Assembly (NCBI RefSeq): GCF_001905005.1 | Contig: NZ_LWKZ01000024.1 | Span: 553,427-617,426, forward strand | Length of the DNA: 64,000 bases | Direction of reading: 5' to 3' | Source of the DNA: Streptomyces sp. CB02923 | GTDB lineage: Bacteria > Actinomycetota > Actinomycetes > Streptomycetales > Streptomycetaceae | Shown: positions 8,320-16,469 of the stretch, one piece after another | How positions within the stretch are numbered: position 1 is the stretch's first letter | Layout: each line of letters begins with the position of its first letter | The notes under the pieces: generated by a model | Seen by the model: only the letters and a program-made list of their open reading frames with translations | Told to the model about the DNA's origin: nothing | Database searches by the model: none | Made by a program: the position numbers and the translations under genes

Positions 8320-9939
8320 ATGACCGACGCTCCGCGCGGTGCCGACGACGGACGGCGCCGCATCAACGTCACCTTCTCCCCGCCCACCCCCAACGGCGAC
8401 CTCCACCTCGGCCATCTGTCGGGACCGGTGCTGGCCAGCGACATCTGCGCCAGGGCCCAGAAGATCCACGGGCACGACGTGGCCTTCGGCACCAGTACCG
8501 ACGACAACCAGACCTATGTCGTCACCACGGCCGAAAAGCTCGCGACCGAGCCCGAATCGCTCATCCGGCATGCCTTCGACAGCGTGACCAAGACGCTGGA
8601 TCTGGCGGGCATACAGGTCGACCTCTTCGAACGCCCCGACTCCGACTACACCGCGTTCGTCCGGGAGTTCTTCACCCACCTGTGGCGGCACGGCACCTTC
8701 GACCGCCGAGAGGTGGAACTCCCCTACGACGCCGCATCGGACTCCTACAAGGCCGAAGCGTTCGTCACCGGGCGCTGCCCGACCTGCCTGGCGCATGCCC
8801 GCGCCGGCGTCTGCGAGACGTGCGGTCTGTACAACCTCCCGGGCGCCCTGCTGCCCGTGGCCGACTCCGCCTCCGCGCTGCCGAACCGCCCCGTCTCCAT
8901 CTGGGTTCTGGACCTGGAGCGCTACCGTTCGATGCTCACCAACTGGTACCGGTCCTCGGACGTACGGCTCCGCCCCGACCTGGAGGGCGTGGTCACCCGT
9001 ACGCTCGCCGGTCCGCTGCCGTACATCCCGGTCACCTACCCGAGTACGTGGGGCATCACCGTCGACTGGGACGGCCCCGACGCTCCCGCCCAGGCCGTCA
9101 ACGCCTGGCCGGAGATCTATGCCGGCCACGTGTACTGGCTGCGCAAGGCGCGCGAGGGCCGGCGGGCCGGAGCCGACGAGCTGATCCAGTTCATCGGGAT
9201 CGACAACGGGTTCTACAACGCGTTCATCTACGTGGCGCTCTCGCTGCTCGCTGTGCGGCACGGACTGCCGGTCGAACTGCCCAAGACCCGTACGCTCACC
9301 AATCAGTACTACCTGCTGGAGGGCCGCAAGTTCTCCACCAGCAAGGGCGACGTGCGCTGGGCGGGTGACTTCCTGGAGGCCGTCGGTCGCGACCGGGCCC
9401 GCTTCGTGCTGTCCCTGACCAGCCCCGAGCTGCAGCAGTCCGAATTCAGCGAGCCGGTGGCCGACGCCACGCTGGCGACCCGGTTCGACGCCCCCCTCGC
9501 CACCATCGCCGAGACGTTCGTCACCGCGCTGGCCGGGCGGCGCGCCGACGCCGAACCCTCGCCCTGGTGGCGCACGGCGCTCGCGGCTTCGCGACGGCGT
9601 TTCGAGGACGCGTACGCGCTGGAGACCTTCTCCATCCGCAAGGCCGCCGAGGCGCTCGCCCTGCACCTGGAGGTTCTCGCCCTGCGCTGCGCGGACCTCG
9701 ACGCCGCCGACCCCGGTGACGTCTCCGGCGCCCTGCGGTTCCTGTGGACCCTGCGCACCCTCGCCTGGCCCCTGACCCCGGACCTTGCCGAGCGGGTGTC
9801 CAGCGCCTTCGGCGCCCCCTCCACCGTGCAGAACCCGCCCCTGGTGGAGGACCTGGGCCGCCGACCGCCGGGCCCGTTCGCCGGCCTGGCCACCGGCGGT
9901 ACCTCAGCTCCTGCACAGGGCGGCGTACCCGCCACGTAA
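8320..9939 (+). CDS. MetRS-like component of hydrazine synthetase
   Basis: A class I aminoacyl-tRNA-synthetase-like protein of 539 residues. The ATP site is intact: HLGH at 29-32 in PPTPNGDLHLGH and KFSTS at 337-341. A zinc knuckle is formed by C153, C156, C165 and C168. The substrate loop reads GTSTDDNQ where housekeeping MetRS has GTDEHG, so this is not the cell's MetRS. In characterised hydrazine synthetases this domain adenylates an amino acid and passes it to the hydroxyl of N6-hydroxylysine; the cupin then forms the N-N bond. The amino acid used here cannot be read from sequence, though PanD next door suggests beta-alanine. Resistance to a MetRS inhibitor is a less likely alternative. 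Confidence 0.85.
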   Translation: MTDAPRGADDGRRRINVTFSPPTPNGDLHLGHLSGPVLASDICARAQKIHGHDVAFGTSTDDNQTYVVTTAEKLATEPESLIRHAFDSVTKTLDLAGIQVDLFERPDSDYTAFVREFFTHLWRHGTFDRREVELPYDAASDSYKAEAFVTGRCPTCLAHARAGVCETCGLYNLPGALLPVADSASALPNRPVSIWVLDLERYRSMLTNWYRSSDVRLRPDLEGVVTRTLAGPLPYIPVTYPSTWGITVDWDGPDAPAQAVNAWPEIYAGHVYWLRKAREGRRAGADELIQFIGIDNGFYNAFIYVALSLLAVRHGLPVELPKTRTLTNQYYLLEGRKFSTSKGDVRWAGDFLEAVGRDRARFVLSLTSPELQQSEFSEPVADATLATRFDAPLATIAETFVTALAGRRADAEPSPWWRTALAASRRRFEDAYALETFSIRKAAEALALHLEVLALRCADLDAADPGDVSGALRFLWTLRTLAWPLTPDLAERVSSAFGAPSTVQNPPLVEDLGRRPPGPFAGLATGGTSAPAQGGVPAT

Positions 9940-10014
9940 CGGGCCCGCCGGACGCAGCCCACCCGACCGCCCTCCCGTGCCGACCGGCACACCACACGCC
10001 GAAGGAGCCCCATC

Positions 10015-10392
10015 ATGCTGCGCACGTTCATGCACGCGAAGATTCATCGCGCGACCGTCACCGACAGCAATCTCAACTACGTCGGATCGATCACCATCTC
10101 ACCTGAGCTGCTGGAGGCCGCCGGGCTCGGCGTCCACGAACTGGTGCATGTCGTCAACATCAACAACGGCGCCCGGTTCGAGACCTACACCATCCTGGAC
10201 GACGCCCCCGAGCCTCCCGCCGGGCAGGTCGTGATCAACGGCGCCGCCGCACGCCTCGTCCAGCCGGGTGACAAGGTCATCATCATCAGCTACGCCCAGC
10301 TGAACGACGAGGAGCGGGCCGGCTTCAAGTCCCGTGTCGTACACGTCAACGAAGCCAACGAGATCACCGATACGGCCCTGCTCAGCTCCTGA
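10015..10392 (+). CDS. panD: Aspartate 1-decarboxylase (PanD)
   Basis: A protein of 125 residues, full length for PanD. The self-processing site G24-S25 is present in NYVGSITIS, where the Ser becomes the pyruvoyl cofactor, and NGAAARL is conserved. It converts L-aspartate to beta-alanine. GAAGGAG precedes the ATG at 10015. In actinomycetes the housekeeping copy normally sits with pantothenate or cofactor genes. Its position between the MetRS-like gene and the lysine hydroxylase argues for a dedicated supply of beta-alanine to this pathway. Alternatively a related acid could be decarboxylated. Confidence 0.9.
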   Translation: MLRTFMHAKIHRATVTDSNLNYVGSITISPELLEAAGLGVHELVHVVNINNGARFETYTILDDAPEPPAGQVVINGAAARLVQPGDKVIIISYAQLNDEERAGFKSRVVHVNEANEITDTALLSS

Positions 10393-10591
10393 CGCCCGCC
10401 GGCCTCCCCCACACCGGGAGCGGGCGCGACCCCACATCGGCGGCAGGGCGCCCGGGACACCGCGGCGACACCCGCCAAGGCCGGCCCTCCGTGGTGCGAC
10501 AGGCGAAACGCCGAGTGCCCCGGTGCCCTGCCGCCGGCCCCCGCCGGCTCCTCCTGCGTTCCTGCACTCGCGACAAGTCGAGGATGTGTGA

Positions 10592-11929
10592 ATGGTGATG
10601 AACAACCAGGCTTATCCGGTACTGGGCATCGGGTTCGGGCCGGCGAACCTGTCCTTGGCCGTGGCCCTCCAAGAGTTCGGCTCCCTGGACCGCGCCCACT
10701 TCATCGAGCGATCACCCGGCTTCCAATGGCAGGACGAGCAGCTGCTCTCGGGCGCGGACATCCAGAACAACCCGTTCCGCGACCTCGTCATGCCCCGCAA
10801 CCAGGACAGTCCCCACACCTTCGTCAAGTACCTCGCCTCCCGCGGGGCGCTGACCGACTACCTCCACCTGAACGCCAAATTCCCCCTGCGCCGTGAGTAC
10901 GCCGGATACCTGGCCTGGGTCGCCGACGCCTTTGCGGCTTCGGTGGACTACGGGCAGTCCGCCGCTGAGCTCTCCCTCGTCGACGGCGCGGACGGGGCAG
11001 AGCTCTTCTCCGTGGAGACCCGGGAGGGCCGGCGCTATCTCGGTGAGGCCCTCATCGTCGGCACCGGCCGCTCCCCCAGGATTCCGCACCAGTTCCTCGG
11101 GAGTACCGGAAAGACCGTCTTCCACTCGACCCGCTACCTCTCCTCCATCAACGCCCTGCGGCACCGGGACATCCGGGTGGCGGTCGTGGGGGCCAGCCAG
11201 AGCGCCATCGAGATCGTGCTCGACCTGCTGGAGCGCCCCAACGTACGTCAGGTCATATCGATCCAGCGCGGCATCGGCTTCCGGCTCAAGGACACCAGCC
11301 CCTACAGCCGCCAGGTGTTCCTGCCCGATTTCGTCGACTACTTCCACCCGCTTCCCGCGGAGACGAGACGCCGTCTGCGCGCGGAGCTGCACTCGATCAA
11401 CTACGCCGCCTGCGACCAGGACGTGATCGACCGGCTCGTGGGCACCCAGCGCGAGTACGAACTCACCGGTTCGGCCCGGCTGCGGCTCCAGCCGTTCACG
11501 GAGATCACCGGCCTCGACACCGCGCCGCGCGGCGGACCGCACCGCCTGTCCGTGCGCGATGTCAACCACCTCACCCAGGACACGGTCGACGCCGACGTCA
11601 TCGTCCTGGCCACCGGATTCAAGGACTTCGGCACGGGGCCGGACGACGAGCCCTACCACCCGCTGCTGGAGGGGGTGGCCCACCGCCTCCCCCTGGACGG
11701 CGACGGCATCCCCGTCGTCGGGCGCGACTACGCCATCGAACTCAAGGCGTCCACCCCCCGCCCGCTGAAGGTCTACCTCAATGGGCTGTGCGAGGCCAGC
11801 CACGGAATGGGCGACGCCGGAGCGCTGGCCATGCTGTCCGTACGGGCCTCCGACATCTCCCGGTCGCTCCTGTCTCTGCGCGACACCCGGGCGTCCCGGC
11901 GCCGGCCGGCCGCACAGGCCCTGCGGTGA
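10592..11929 (+). CDS. L-lysine N6-hydroxylase-type flavin monooxygenase
   Basis: A protein of 445 residues of the IucD/SidA/PvdA family, flavin- and NADPH-dependent enzymes that hydroxylate the terminal amine of lysine or ornithine. It shows the FAD motif GIGFGPANLSLA (about 12-23), the substrate region MPRNQDSPHTF, the NADPH motif VVGASQSAIE near residue 200, and the C-terminal VLATGF. In s56-p1-type pathways this step makes N6-hydroxylysine (Spb38). The start codon at 10592 has GAGGA at good spacing, and a second ATG lies at 10598. The 199-base gap before it is the widest in the operon, so an internal promoter is possible. Its stop overlaps the next start (GTGA). Confidence 0.9.
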   Translation: MVMNNQAYPVLGIGFGPANLSLAVALQEFGSLDRAHFIERSPGFQWQDEQLLSGADIQNNPFRDLVMPRNQDSPHTFVKYLASRGALTDYLHLNAKFPLRREYAGYLAWVADAFAASVDYGQSAAELSLVDGADGAELFSVETREGRRYLGEALIVGTGRSPRIPHQFLGSTGKTVFHSTRYLSSINALRHRDIRVAVVGASQSAIEIVLDLLERPNVRQVISIQRGIGFRLKDTSPYSRQVFLPDFVDYFHPLPAETRRRLRAELHSINYAACDQDVIDRLVGTQREYELTGSARLRLQPFTEITGLDTAPRGGPHRLSVRDVNHLTQDTVDADVIVLATGFKDFGTGPDDEPYHPLLEGVAHRLPLDGDGIPVVGRDYAIELKASTPRPLKVYLNGLCEASHGMGDAGALAMLSVRASDISRSLLSLRDTRASRRRPAAQALR

Positions 11930-13008
11930 CGACGGCCCGCTCGGCGGATGTCGCAATCGTCGGTGGCGGCATCATCGGCCTGGCCACCGCGGAACGGCTC
12001 ACCGCCCACGGCGCGTCCGTGGTCCTGATCGACGAAACGGGTGCCACGGGCGGCGCCACCAGCGCCTCCGGCGGGCTGGTCCGCGCCTTCGACCCCACCG
12101 GTACGCACACCGCATGGGCCACCGAAGGCTGCGCGCTCTACCAGGCGGGCGGCCCGCGCGGCACGTGGCCCCGGTTGCGCGAACACGGCAGCCTGACCCT
12201 GATCGACCGCGACGACCTTCCCCGCGTCACGGCCGCACTGGACGTGGCGCACGCCGCCGGGCACAAGACAGACGTCCTGACCTCCGCCGAGATCGCCGGG
12301 AGGTTCCCGGGCCTCACCGCTCCCGGCCACCTGCTCGGCGTGTTCGAACCCCGGGCCGGATGGCTTCCGGTCCGGGCCGTCGTCGAGGCCCTGCGGCGCG
12401 ACGCCGGAGACGGGCTGCGCCTGCTCACCGCGCGGGCCACCGGGCTGTTGCACTCCTCCGGACGTATCCGTGGCGTCCGGACCACCAAAGGTGCCGTGAG
12501 CACCGGCGCCGTTCTCCTCGCCGCCGGTACGGGCAGCGAGTCCCTGGCTGCGTCGGTGGGCGTACGGCTGGGGCTCAACACCCGGGCAGTCAGCTACTGC
12601 CTGTTCCGCTGCGAGGACTTTGCCGGCCCGGCGGAGCTGCCCACCGTCATCGACCGCACCACTGGAGCGTGGATACGCCGGTGGGACACCCACGGCACCG
12701 TACTGGCCGGCGTGTCCTCCGACCGAACGGGCGTACCTCCCCTCGTGCGGAAGACGGTCCCGGCCACCGAGGAACATCGCATCCGCGAAGTCGTGCGGCA
12801 CCGCTGGCCGCGCCTCGCACACACACGCGCCGTGGGCGGCGTCACCGCGTACGACACCCTCGCGTCCGACAGTCCCGGGACGGTCACGGCATGGCCCCGT
12901 CCCCGGGGCCTGGTCACCGCCGTCGGTTGGAACGGGGGCGGGTTCAAGCTCGCGCCCGCCGTCGGCCGCCGTGCGGCGGCCGAGCTCCTGGAGGTGCCGG
13001 CCCAATGA
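11926..13008 (+). CDS. DAO-like FAD oxidase of hydrazine pathway
   Basis: A protein of 360 residues of the DAO/glycine-oxidase family. The FAD motif VGGGIIGLATAE is at about 12-23 and the C-terminal FAD site reads GWNGGGFKLAPAVGR. GTG at 11926 overlaps the hydroxylase stop by four bases. In s56-p1 biosynthesis the homologous enzyme (Spb39) oxidises the lysine-hydrazine adduct, so that it splits into a hydrazino acid and 2-aminoadipate 6-semialdehyde. Its tight coupling to the hydroxylase supports the same role here. If the partner amine is beta-alanine, the product would be 3-hydrazinopropionate; if glycine, hydrazinoacetate. Confidence 0.82.
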   Translation: MTTARSADVAIVGGGIIGLATAERLTAHGASVVLIDETGATGGATSASGGLVRAFDPTGTHTAWATEGCALYQAGGPRGTWPRLREHGSLTLIDRDDLPRVTAALDVAHAAGHKTDVLTSAEIAGRFPGLTAPGHLLGVFEPRAGWLPVRAVVEALRRDAGDGLRLLTARATGLLHSSGRIRGVRTTKGAVSTGAVLLAAGTGSESLAASVGVRLGLNTRAVSYCLFRCEDFAGPAELPTVIDRTTGAWIRRWDTHGTVLAGVSSDRTGVPPLVRKTVPATEEHRIREVVRHRWPRLAHTRAVGGVTAYDTLASDSPGTVTAWPRPRGLVTAVGWNGGGFKLAPAVGRRAAAELLEVPAQ

Positions 13009-14339
13009 ACGACGCACTTGCCTGGCGCCTCAACCCTACGGACGAGATGCTGCACCGGACCGCGCGGTCACTCGGTTCCTCCCGCATCGTCCAAGTACTG
13101 TGGCGCTTCCCGGATCCCGTACCCGACGAGGCGCTACAGGCGGAGTGGCGACGCCTCGACAGAGGGTTGCTCAGCCGCCGCTCAGCCGCCGCGCGCTTCC
13201 CCGGAGCCCGTCGCAAGTGGCTCCGGGCCACCAATACGCAGCCGGTGCAGTCGCAACGCGACCCGCTGACCGATGCCACCGCACCGGAATGGATCGACGC
13301 CCAGGTCCGGGCGCCCCTGCCCACCGACTCCACGGATCTGTGGCGGCTGGCGAGCGCTCCCTACCAGGGCGGCTGCCTGGTCTCGCTGACCGTGCCGCAC
13401 TTTCGCAGCGACGGCTTGGGCATTCTCGAAGCCCTTGCTACCGACAGCACCGCCCACCCGCCGCGCGGTCCACGCCACAGCGATGTCACCGACGCGCTGC
13501 GGCAAGTGACCCGGGCCGCGGTTCAATCGGCACACCAGTCCCTGCGGCTGGCCCGCGATCCCCGACAGCGCGCACTGCTCAGCGCAGCCATGCGGCCGCG
13601 TCCCGCCCCGCCCGCCTGCCCTCCGGCACAGCCCCGCTTCTTCAGTACGGCGATCGTCGAGGTGGACGCCTCCTCATGGGACGAGCAGGCCCGTGCACGC
13701 GGCGGCACCACCAACACCCTCTTCCTGGAAGTCGCCGCCAACCTCGTGCGCGCCCGCGTGCCACGCGCCGCACATGGTGACATCGAGGTGGGCATCCCGA
13801 TGAATCTACGGCGCGGCCCGCGCGACGAGCGCGCCAACGCCCTGGTCGTCGTGCCGCTGAGCGTTCCCGGCGGCCCCGTACAGTACGGGGATCTACGGGC
13901 GACCCGGTGGGCGACGAAGGCGCTGCTGCGGTCCTCCGGCACCCGGAGCGCCACGCTCGTACCCGAACCGCTGTGGCACCTGCTGCCCGCTCGCCGTGCC
14001 GACGCGCTCAAGACCCCGGGGGCACAGCAGACCGACGTGGTGGCCTCCAACTTCGGGAGCGCTCCCGAAGCCGTGGTCCGCTTCGCCGGCCGCACGGCCG
14101 GCTCGGTCGCCCTGCGCACCATGAACGTGCCGGGCCTGGTCCCGGACAGGGCACGGCTGCGGGCCTCGCTGTGCCTGCTCCGCGTGGGTCGTCGCATGGT
14201 CGTGACCGTCACCGGCATGCCCCATCAGTTCGGCGACTCCGCCGCCCTGCACCTGCTGGCGGTGGAGGAGCTGGCGGCCTGGGGCCTCAAGGCGCACCCG
14301 TGGTGGCCCGTCGCGGCCCACGAGACGAAGAGAGGCTGA
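13005..14339 (+). CDS. Stand-alone condensation-domain-like acyltransferase
   Basis: A protein of 444 residues in the CoA/carrier-dependent acyltransferase superfamily (NRPS condensation, PapA and WS/DGAT relatives). The active-site HxxxDG motif is intact at residues 132-137 (HFRSDG), and a later segment reads GIPMNLRRGPRDERAN, matching the PVNLR...N region of this fold. It overlaps the preceding gene by ATGA. No adenylation or carrier domain is fused to it, and no carrier protein gene was seen in the window. It might acylate the hydrazine or form an ester or amide with a CoA- or carrier-bound partner encoded elsewhere. Fold assignment is fairly firm; substrates are unknown. Confidence 0.72.
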   Translation: MNDALAWRLNPTDEMLHRTARSLGSSRIVQVLWRFPDPVPDEALQAEWRRLDRGLLSRRSAAARFPGARRKWLRATNTQPVQSQRDPLTDATAPEWIDAQVRAPLPTDSTDLWRLASAPYQGGCLVSLTVPHFRSDGLGILEALATDSTAHPPRGPRHSDVTDALRQVTRAAVQSAHQSLRLARDPRQRALLSAAMRPRPAPPACPPAQPRFFSTAIVEVDASSWDEQARARGGTTNTLFLEVAANLVRARVPRAAHGDIEVGIPMNLRRGPRDERANALVVVPLSVPGGPVQYGDLRATRWATKALLRSSGTRSATLVPEPLWHLLPARRADALKTPGAQQTDVVASNFGSAPEAVVRFAGRTAGSVALRTMNVPGLVPDRARLRASLCLLRVGRRMVVTVTGMPHQFGDSAALHLLAVEELAAWGLKAHPWWPVAAHETKRG

Positions 14340-14342
14340 CCG

Positions 14343-15278
14343 ATGTCCGTGCCCCTGCGGCCCGCCCACCCGGAACGCTGGTTCCGCGCCCGGCCCGACT
14401 CGTCCGTGCTGTCACGACCGCGGCTGCTCGCCCGGTGCCTCATCGACGCGGCCGAGCTCGACGATCACATCGGCTCCTACGAGCGGCTGCTCGGCGTACC
14501 CGCCGACCTGCGGATGCCCATTCCCGACTTCGGCGGTCTGGAACTGGCCGCGGTGGGAAACCTTCTCCTCATCGCCAGCGCCCGCCCCTTCACCCCGATA
14601 CAGCGGCAGACGTCACTCTCCCTGATCGTTCCCTCGCTCGACAGGCAGTTGGAGCTGCTGGGCGCTACCGGCACCACTGTTCTCGAACCGCCCGAGCCCA
14701 TCCTGCCCGGCGCCCGAGCCCGAGTCCGCTTTCCCGACGGCACCGTGGCCGAACTGGTCGAACATCGCCCTTGGCCCGGTGAGAAACCTCGCTCGGCCGA
14801 CTCCTCCAGCGCCGTCCCCCGCGTCGGGACGCCGACGGGCAGGGTGCGGCTGCTCGTACAACGGACCGTGCACGAGGACGACTTCCTCCGTACCGTCCGG
14901 CTCTACGAAGCCCTTCTCCAGGCCACCGCGACCGCCCCTCCCCGGCTGACGGGCGCGCGCACCGCCGCCCTGACGGCGATCGTGGGCAACCTCCTGCTGG
15001 TGGGCCTGCCTGCTCTTCCGAGTATCCCGCCGCCTGAGGCGGCGCTGATCGTGCCCGCGACCCGGCGCTCTGGCCTGCCCACTCTCTTCCCTGCTCCGAT
15101 GGTCCCGGCTTCCACCGACGGCGTCATGCTTCCCGGAGGATTGACGGCCGAAGTCTGGGCCGAGCACGACTCCGCGGCCGGTGCACACCACCGCCAACAG
15201 GTTTCCCAGGCCCTCTCCACACTGCTCGCCGGCAACGACACCTGGACGGTGGAGGATCAATCATGGCCTTTGTCATAG
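14343..15278 (+). CDS. VOC-superfamily two-domain protein
   Basis: A protein of 311 residues with two similar halves (about 28-145 and 160-290), each with a beta-strand pattern like glyoxalase/bleomycin-resistance proteins. The motif ELAAVGNLLLIASA in the first half is echoed by AAIVGNLLLVGLP-like sequence (TALTAIVGNLLLVGLPA) in the second, evidence of internal duplication. Clear metal ligands could not be assigned. VOC proteins act as isomerases, dioxygenases, or binding and resistance proteins. It starts 3 bases after the acyltransferase stop and overlaps the ferredoxin start by 16 bases, so it belongs to the operon. Self-resistance or a ring-closing step are both possible. Confidence 0.65.
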   Translation: MSVPLRPAHPERWFRARPDSSVLSRPRLLARCLIDAAELDDHIGSYERLLGVPADLRMPIPDFGGLELAAVGNLLLIASARPFTPIQRQTSLSLIVPSLDRQLELLGATGTTVLEPPEPILPGARARVRFPDGTVAELVEHRPWPGEKPRSADSSSAVPRVGTPTGRVRLLVQRTVHEDDFLRTVRLYEALLQATATAPPRLTGARTAALTAIVGNLLLVGLPALPSIPPPEAALIVPATRRSGLPTLFPAPMVPASTDGVMLPGGLTAEVWAEHDSAAGAHHRQQVSQALSTLLAGNDTWTVEDQSWPLS

Positions 15279-15583
15279 CCCAGCCCTGTGTTGATGTGAA
15301 GGACAAAGCGTGTATCGAGGAATGTCCGGTCGACTGCATCTACGAAGGTCCGCGCAAGCTGTACATCCACCCCGACGAATGCGTCGACTGCGGAGCTTGT
15401 GAACCTGTCTGTCCCGTTGAAGCCGTGTTCTACGAAGACTCCGTGCCGGCCCGATGGGCCGACTACACAACCGCGGAGCGCGAATTCTTCGCAGCGCTCG
15501 GTTCGCCCGGCGGGGCCGGGGACCGGCTGGAATCCGATCACCCCTTGGTGGCTGCCGAACCGCTCGCCGAATCGACTCCGTGA
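15263..15583 (+). CDS. 7Fe-8S type ferredoxin
   Basis: A protein of 106 residues. The two cluster motifs are clear: CIEECPVDC near the N-terminus and CVDCGACEPVCP after it, in the actinomycete FdxA arrangement with a 50-residue C-terminal extension. GGAGG precedes the ATG at 15263, which lies inside the end of the VOC gene. It is an electron carrier and could serve the P450 encoded at 17539-18777, which has no other ferredoxin nearby. Being inside the operon suggests a dedicated role, but no ferredoxin reductase is present in the window. Confidence 0.9.
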   Translation: MAFVIAQPCVDVKDKACIEECPVDCIYEGPRKLYIHPDECVDCGACEPVCPVEAVFYEDSVPARWADYTTAEREFFAALGSPGGAGDRLESDHPLVAAEPLAESTP

Positions 15584-15593
15584 GGCGGTCCCG

Positions 15594-16322
15594 ATGACGA
15601 AACCTGTCATGCTCGTCGCGGAAAGACTCGCGCCACACCCGATCGAAGCGCTGGGGTCCGGCCTGGAGGTCCGGCACTGTGACGGTACGGACCAGGCTGC
15701 TCTGCTCACGGCGGTCGCCGCGGCCGCCGACGCCGTCCGCCGGGCCCTGACAGGTGACCTGGTCCCCGAAGCCGTCAACCTGCCCGGCGATATCACCGAA
15801 GAGATTCGCGAGGTGAAAGTCCTCGGATCCGCCGCTCTGCCGGGTGTGTTGGCAAACGCCGTCAAGGGCACGCTCACGCTGGTGAACGCTCCGGTGGCCG
15901 CTCGCGGGCGGATTCCCGATACCCGCTTTCTCACCACCTCGGAATGCCCGGCGCACGGCAATGTGAGCACTGTGCGCGGCATGTTCTCCGACGGTCAGGA
16001 GATCAGTGTGACCGGTACGCCGACCGGGCCCGGGAACACCCGGAAACTTGTCGGCACCGGCGGCTACGACGTCGACCTGGACATCACCGATCGGATGCTC
16101 TTCCTCAATTACAAGGACACGCCCGGGATGATCGGGGCCTCCGGCCGCATTCTTGGGGAGGCGGACATCAACATCGCGGCCATGCACGTCGCGCGGGATG
16201 CCGAGGGCGGCGAGGCCATGGTCGCCATGCCGGTCGATGTTGTCGTCCCGCCGCCCGTCCTCGCGGCGATCACCGAGGCGCTCGGTACGGGCTCCGCCCA
16301 CTTCGCCGATCTCACCGCCTGA
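15594..16322 (+). CDS. Minimal 3-phosphoglycerate dehydrogenase-like protein lacking the NAD domain
   Basis: A protein of 242 residues. The first ~40 residues (MLVAERLAPHPIEALG) match the start of SerA. The sequence then jumps straight to the intervening ASB domain (LPGVLANAVKG, about 80-160) and a C-terminal ACT domain (MLFLNYKDTPGMIGASGRIL, about 165-242). The substrate-binding catalytic loop and the whole NAD-binding Rossmann domain are missing, so it should not be a working dehydrogenase. The frame is intact, it has its own start after a 10-base gap and is followed by a terminator, so it seems selected rather than decaying. It may bind serine or an amino-acid-like intermediate as a regulator; that is inference. 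Confidence 0.75.
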   Translation: MTKPVMLVAERLAPHPIEALGSGLEVRHCDGTDQAALLTAVAAAADAVRRALTGDLVPEAVNLPGDITEEIREVKVLGSAALPGVLANAVKGTLTLVNAPVAARGRIPDTRFLTTSECPAHGNVSTVRGMFSDGQEISVTGTPTGPGNTRKLVGTGGYDVDLDITDRMLFLNYKDTPGMIGASGRILGEADINIAAMHVARDAEGGEAMVAMPVDVVVPPPVLAAITEALGTGSAHFADLTA

Positions 16323-16366
16323 GCCGCAGTTCGACATCACCATCGATCCTGTCCCGCTCACGCAGA

Positions 16367-16407
16367 GCGGAAAAGGTGGCCGGCCTTGCAGCCGGCCACC
16401 TTTCCGC
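16367..16407. terminator. Hairpin terminator after the hydrazine operon
   Basis: GCGGAAAAGGTGGCCGGC pairs with GCCGGCCACCTTTCCGC around a six-base loop, with one bulged A. It lies between the convergent SerA-like gene and the LysR gene, so it can serve both strands. Confidence 0.8.
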
Positions 16408-16469
16408 GTGAGCGGCGATCTGCGGCTGTTCGGCGTCGCGGGTGAAAGCAGCGGATGCCAGCGTCGGCA

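Noticed and set aside
8320..9939. Housekeeping or resistance methionyl-tRNA synthetase
   Set aside because: The substrate loop has TDDNQ instead of TDEHG, and it sits directly behind a zinc-type cupin with a lysine hydroxylase and DAO-like enzyme. A biosynthetic role explains all neighbours better.
10712..11956. Long minus-strand open frame (over 400 codons) opposite the lysine hydroxylase
   Set aside because: It is the antisense shadow of a confidently identified gene, with Gly/Val/Arg-rich composition and no domain. Such shadows are normal in very GC-rich DNA.
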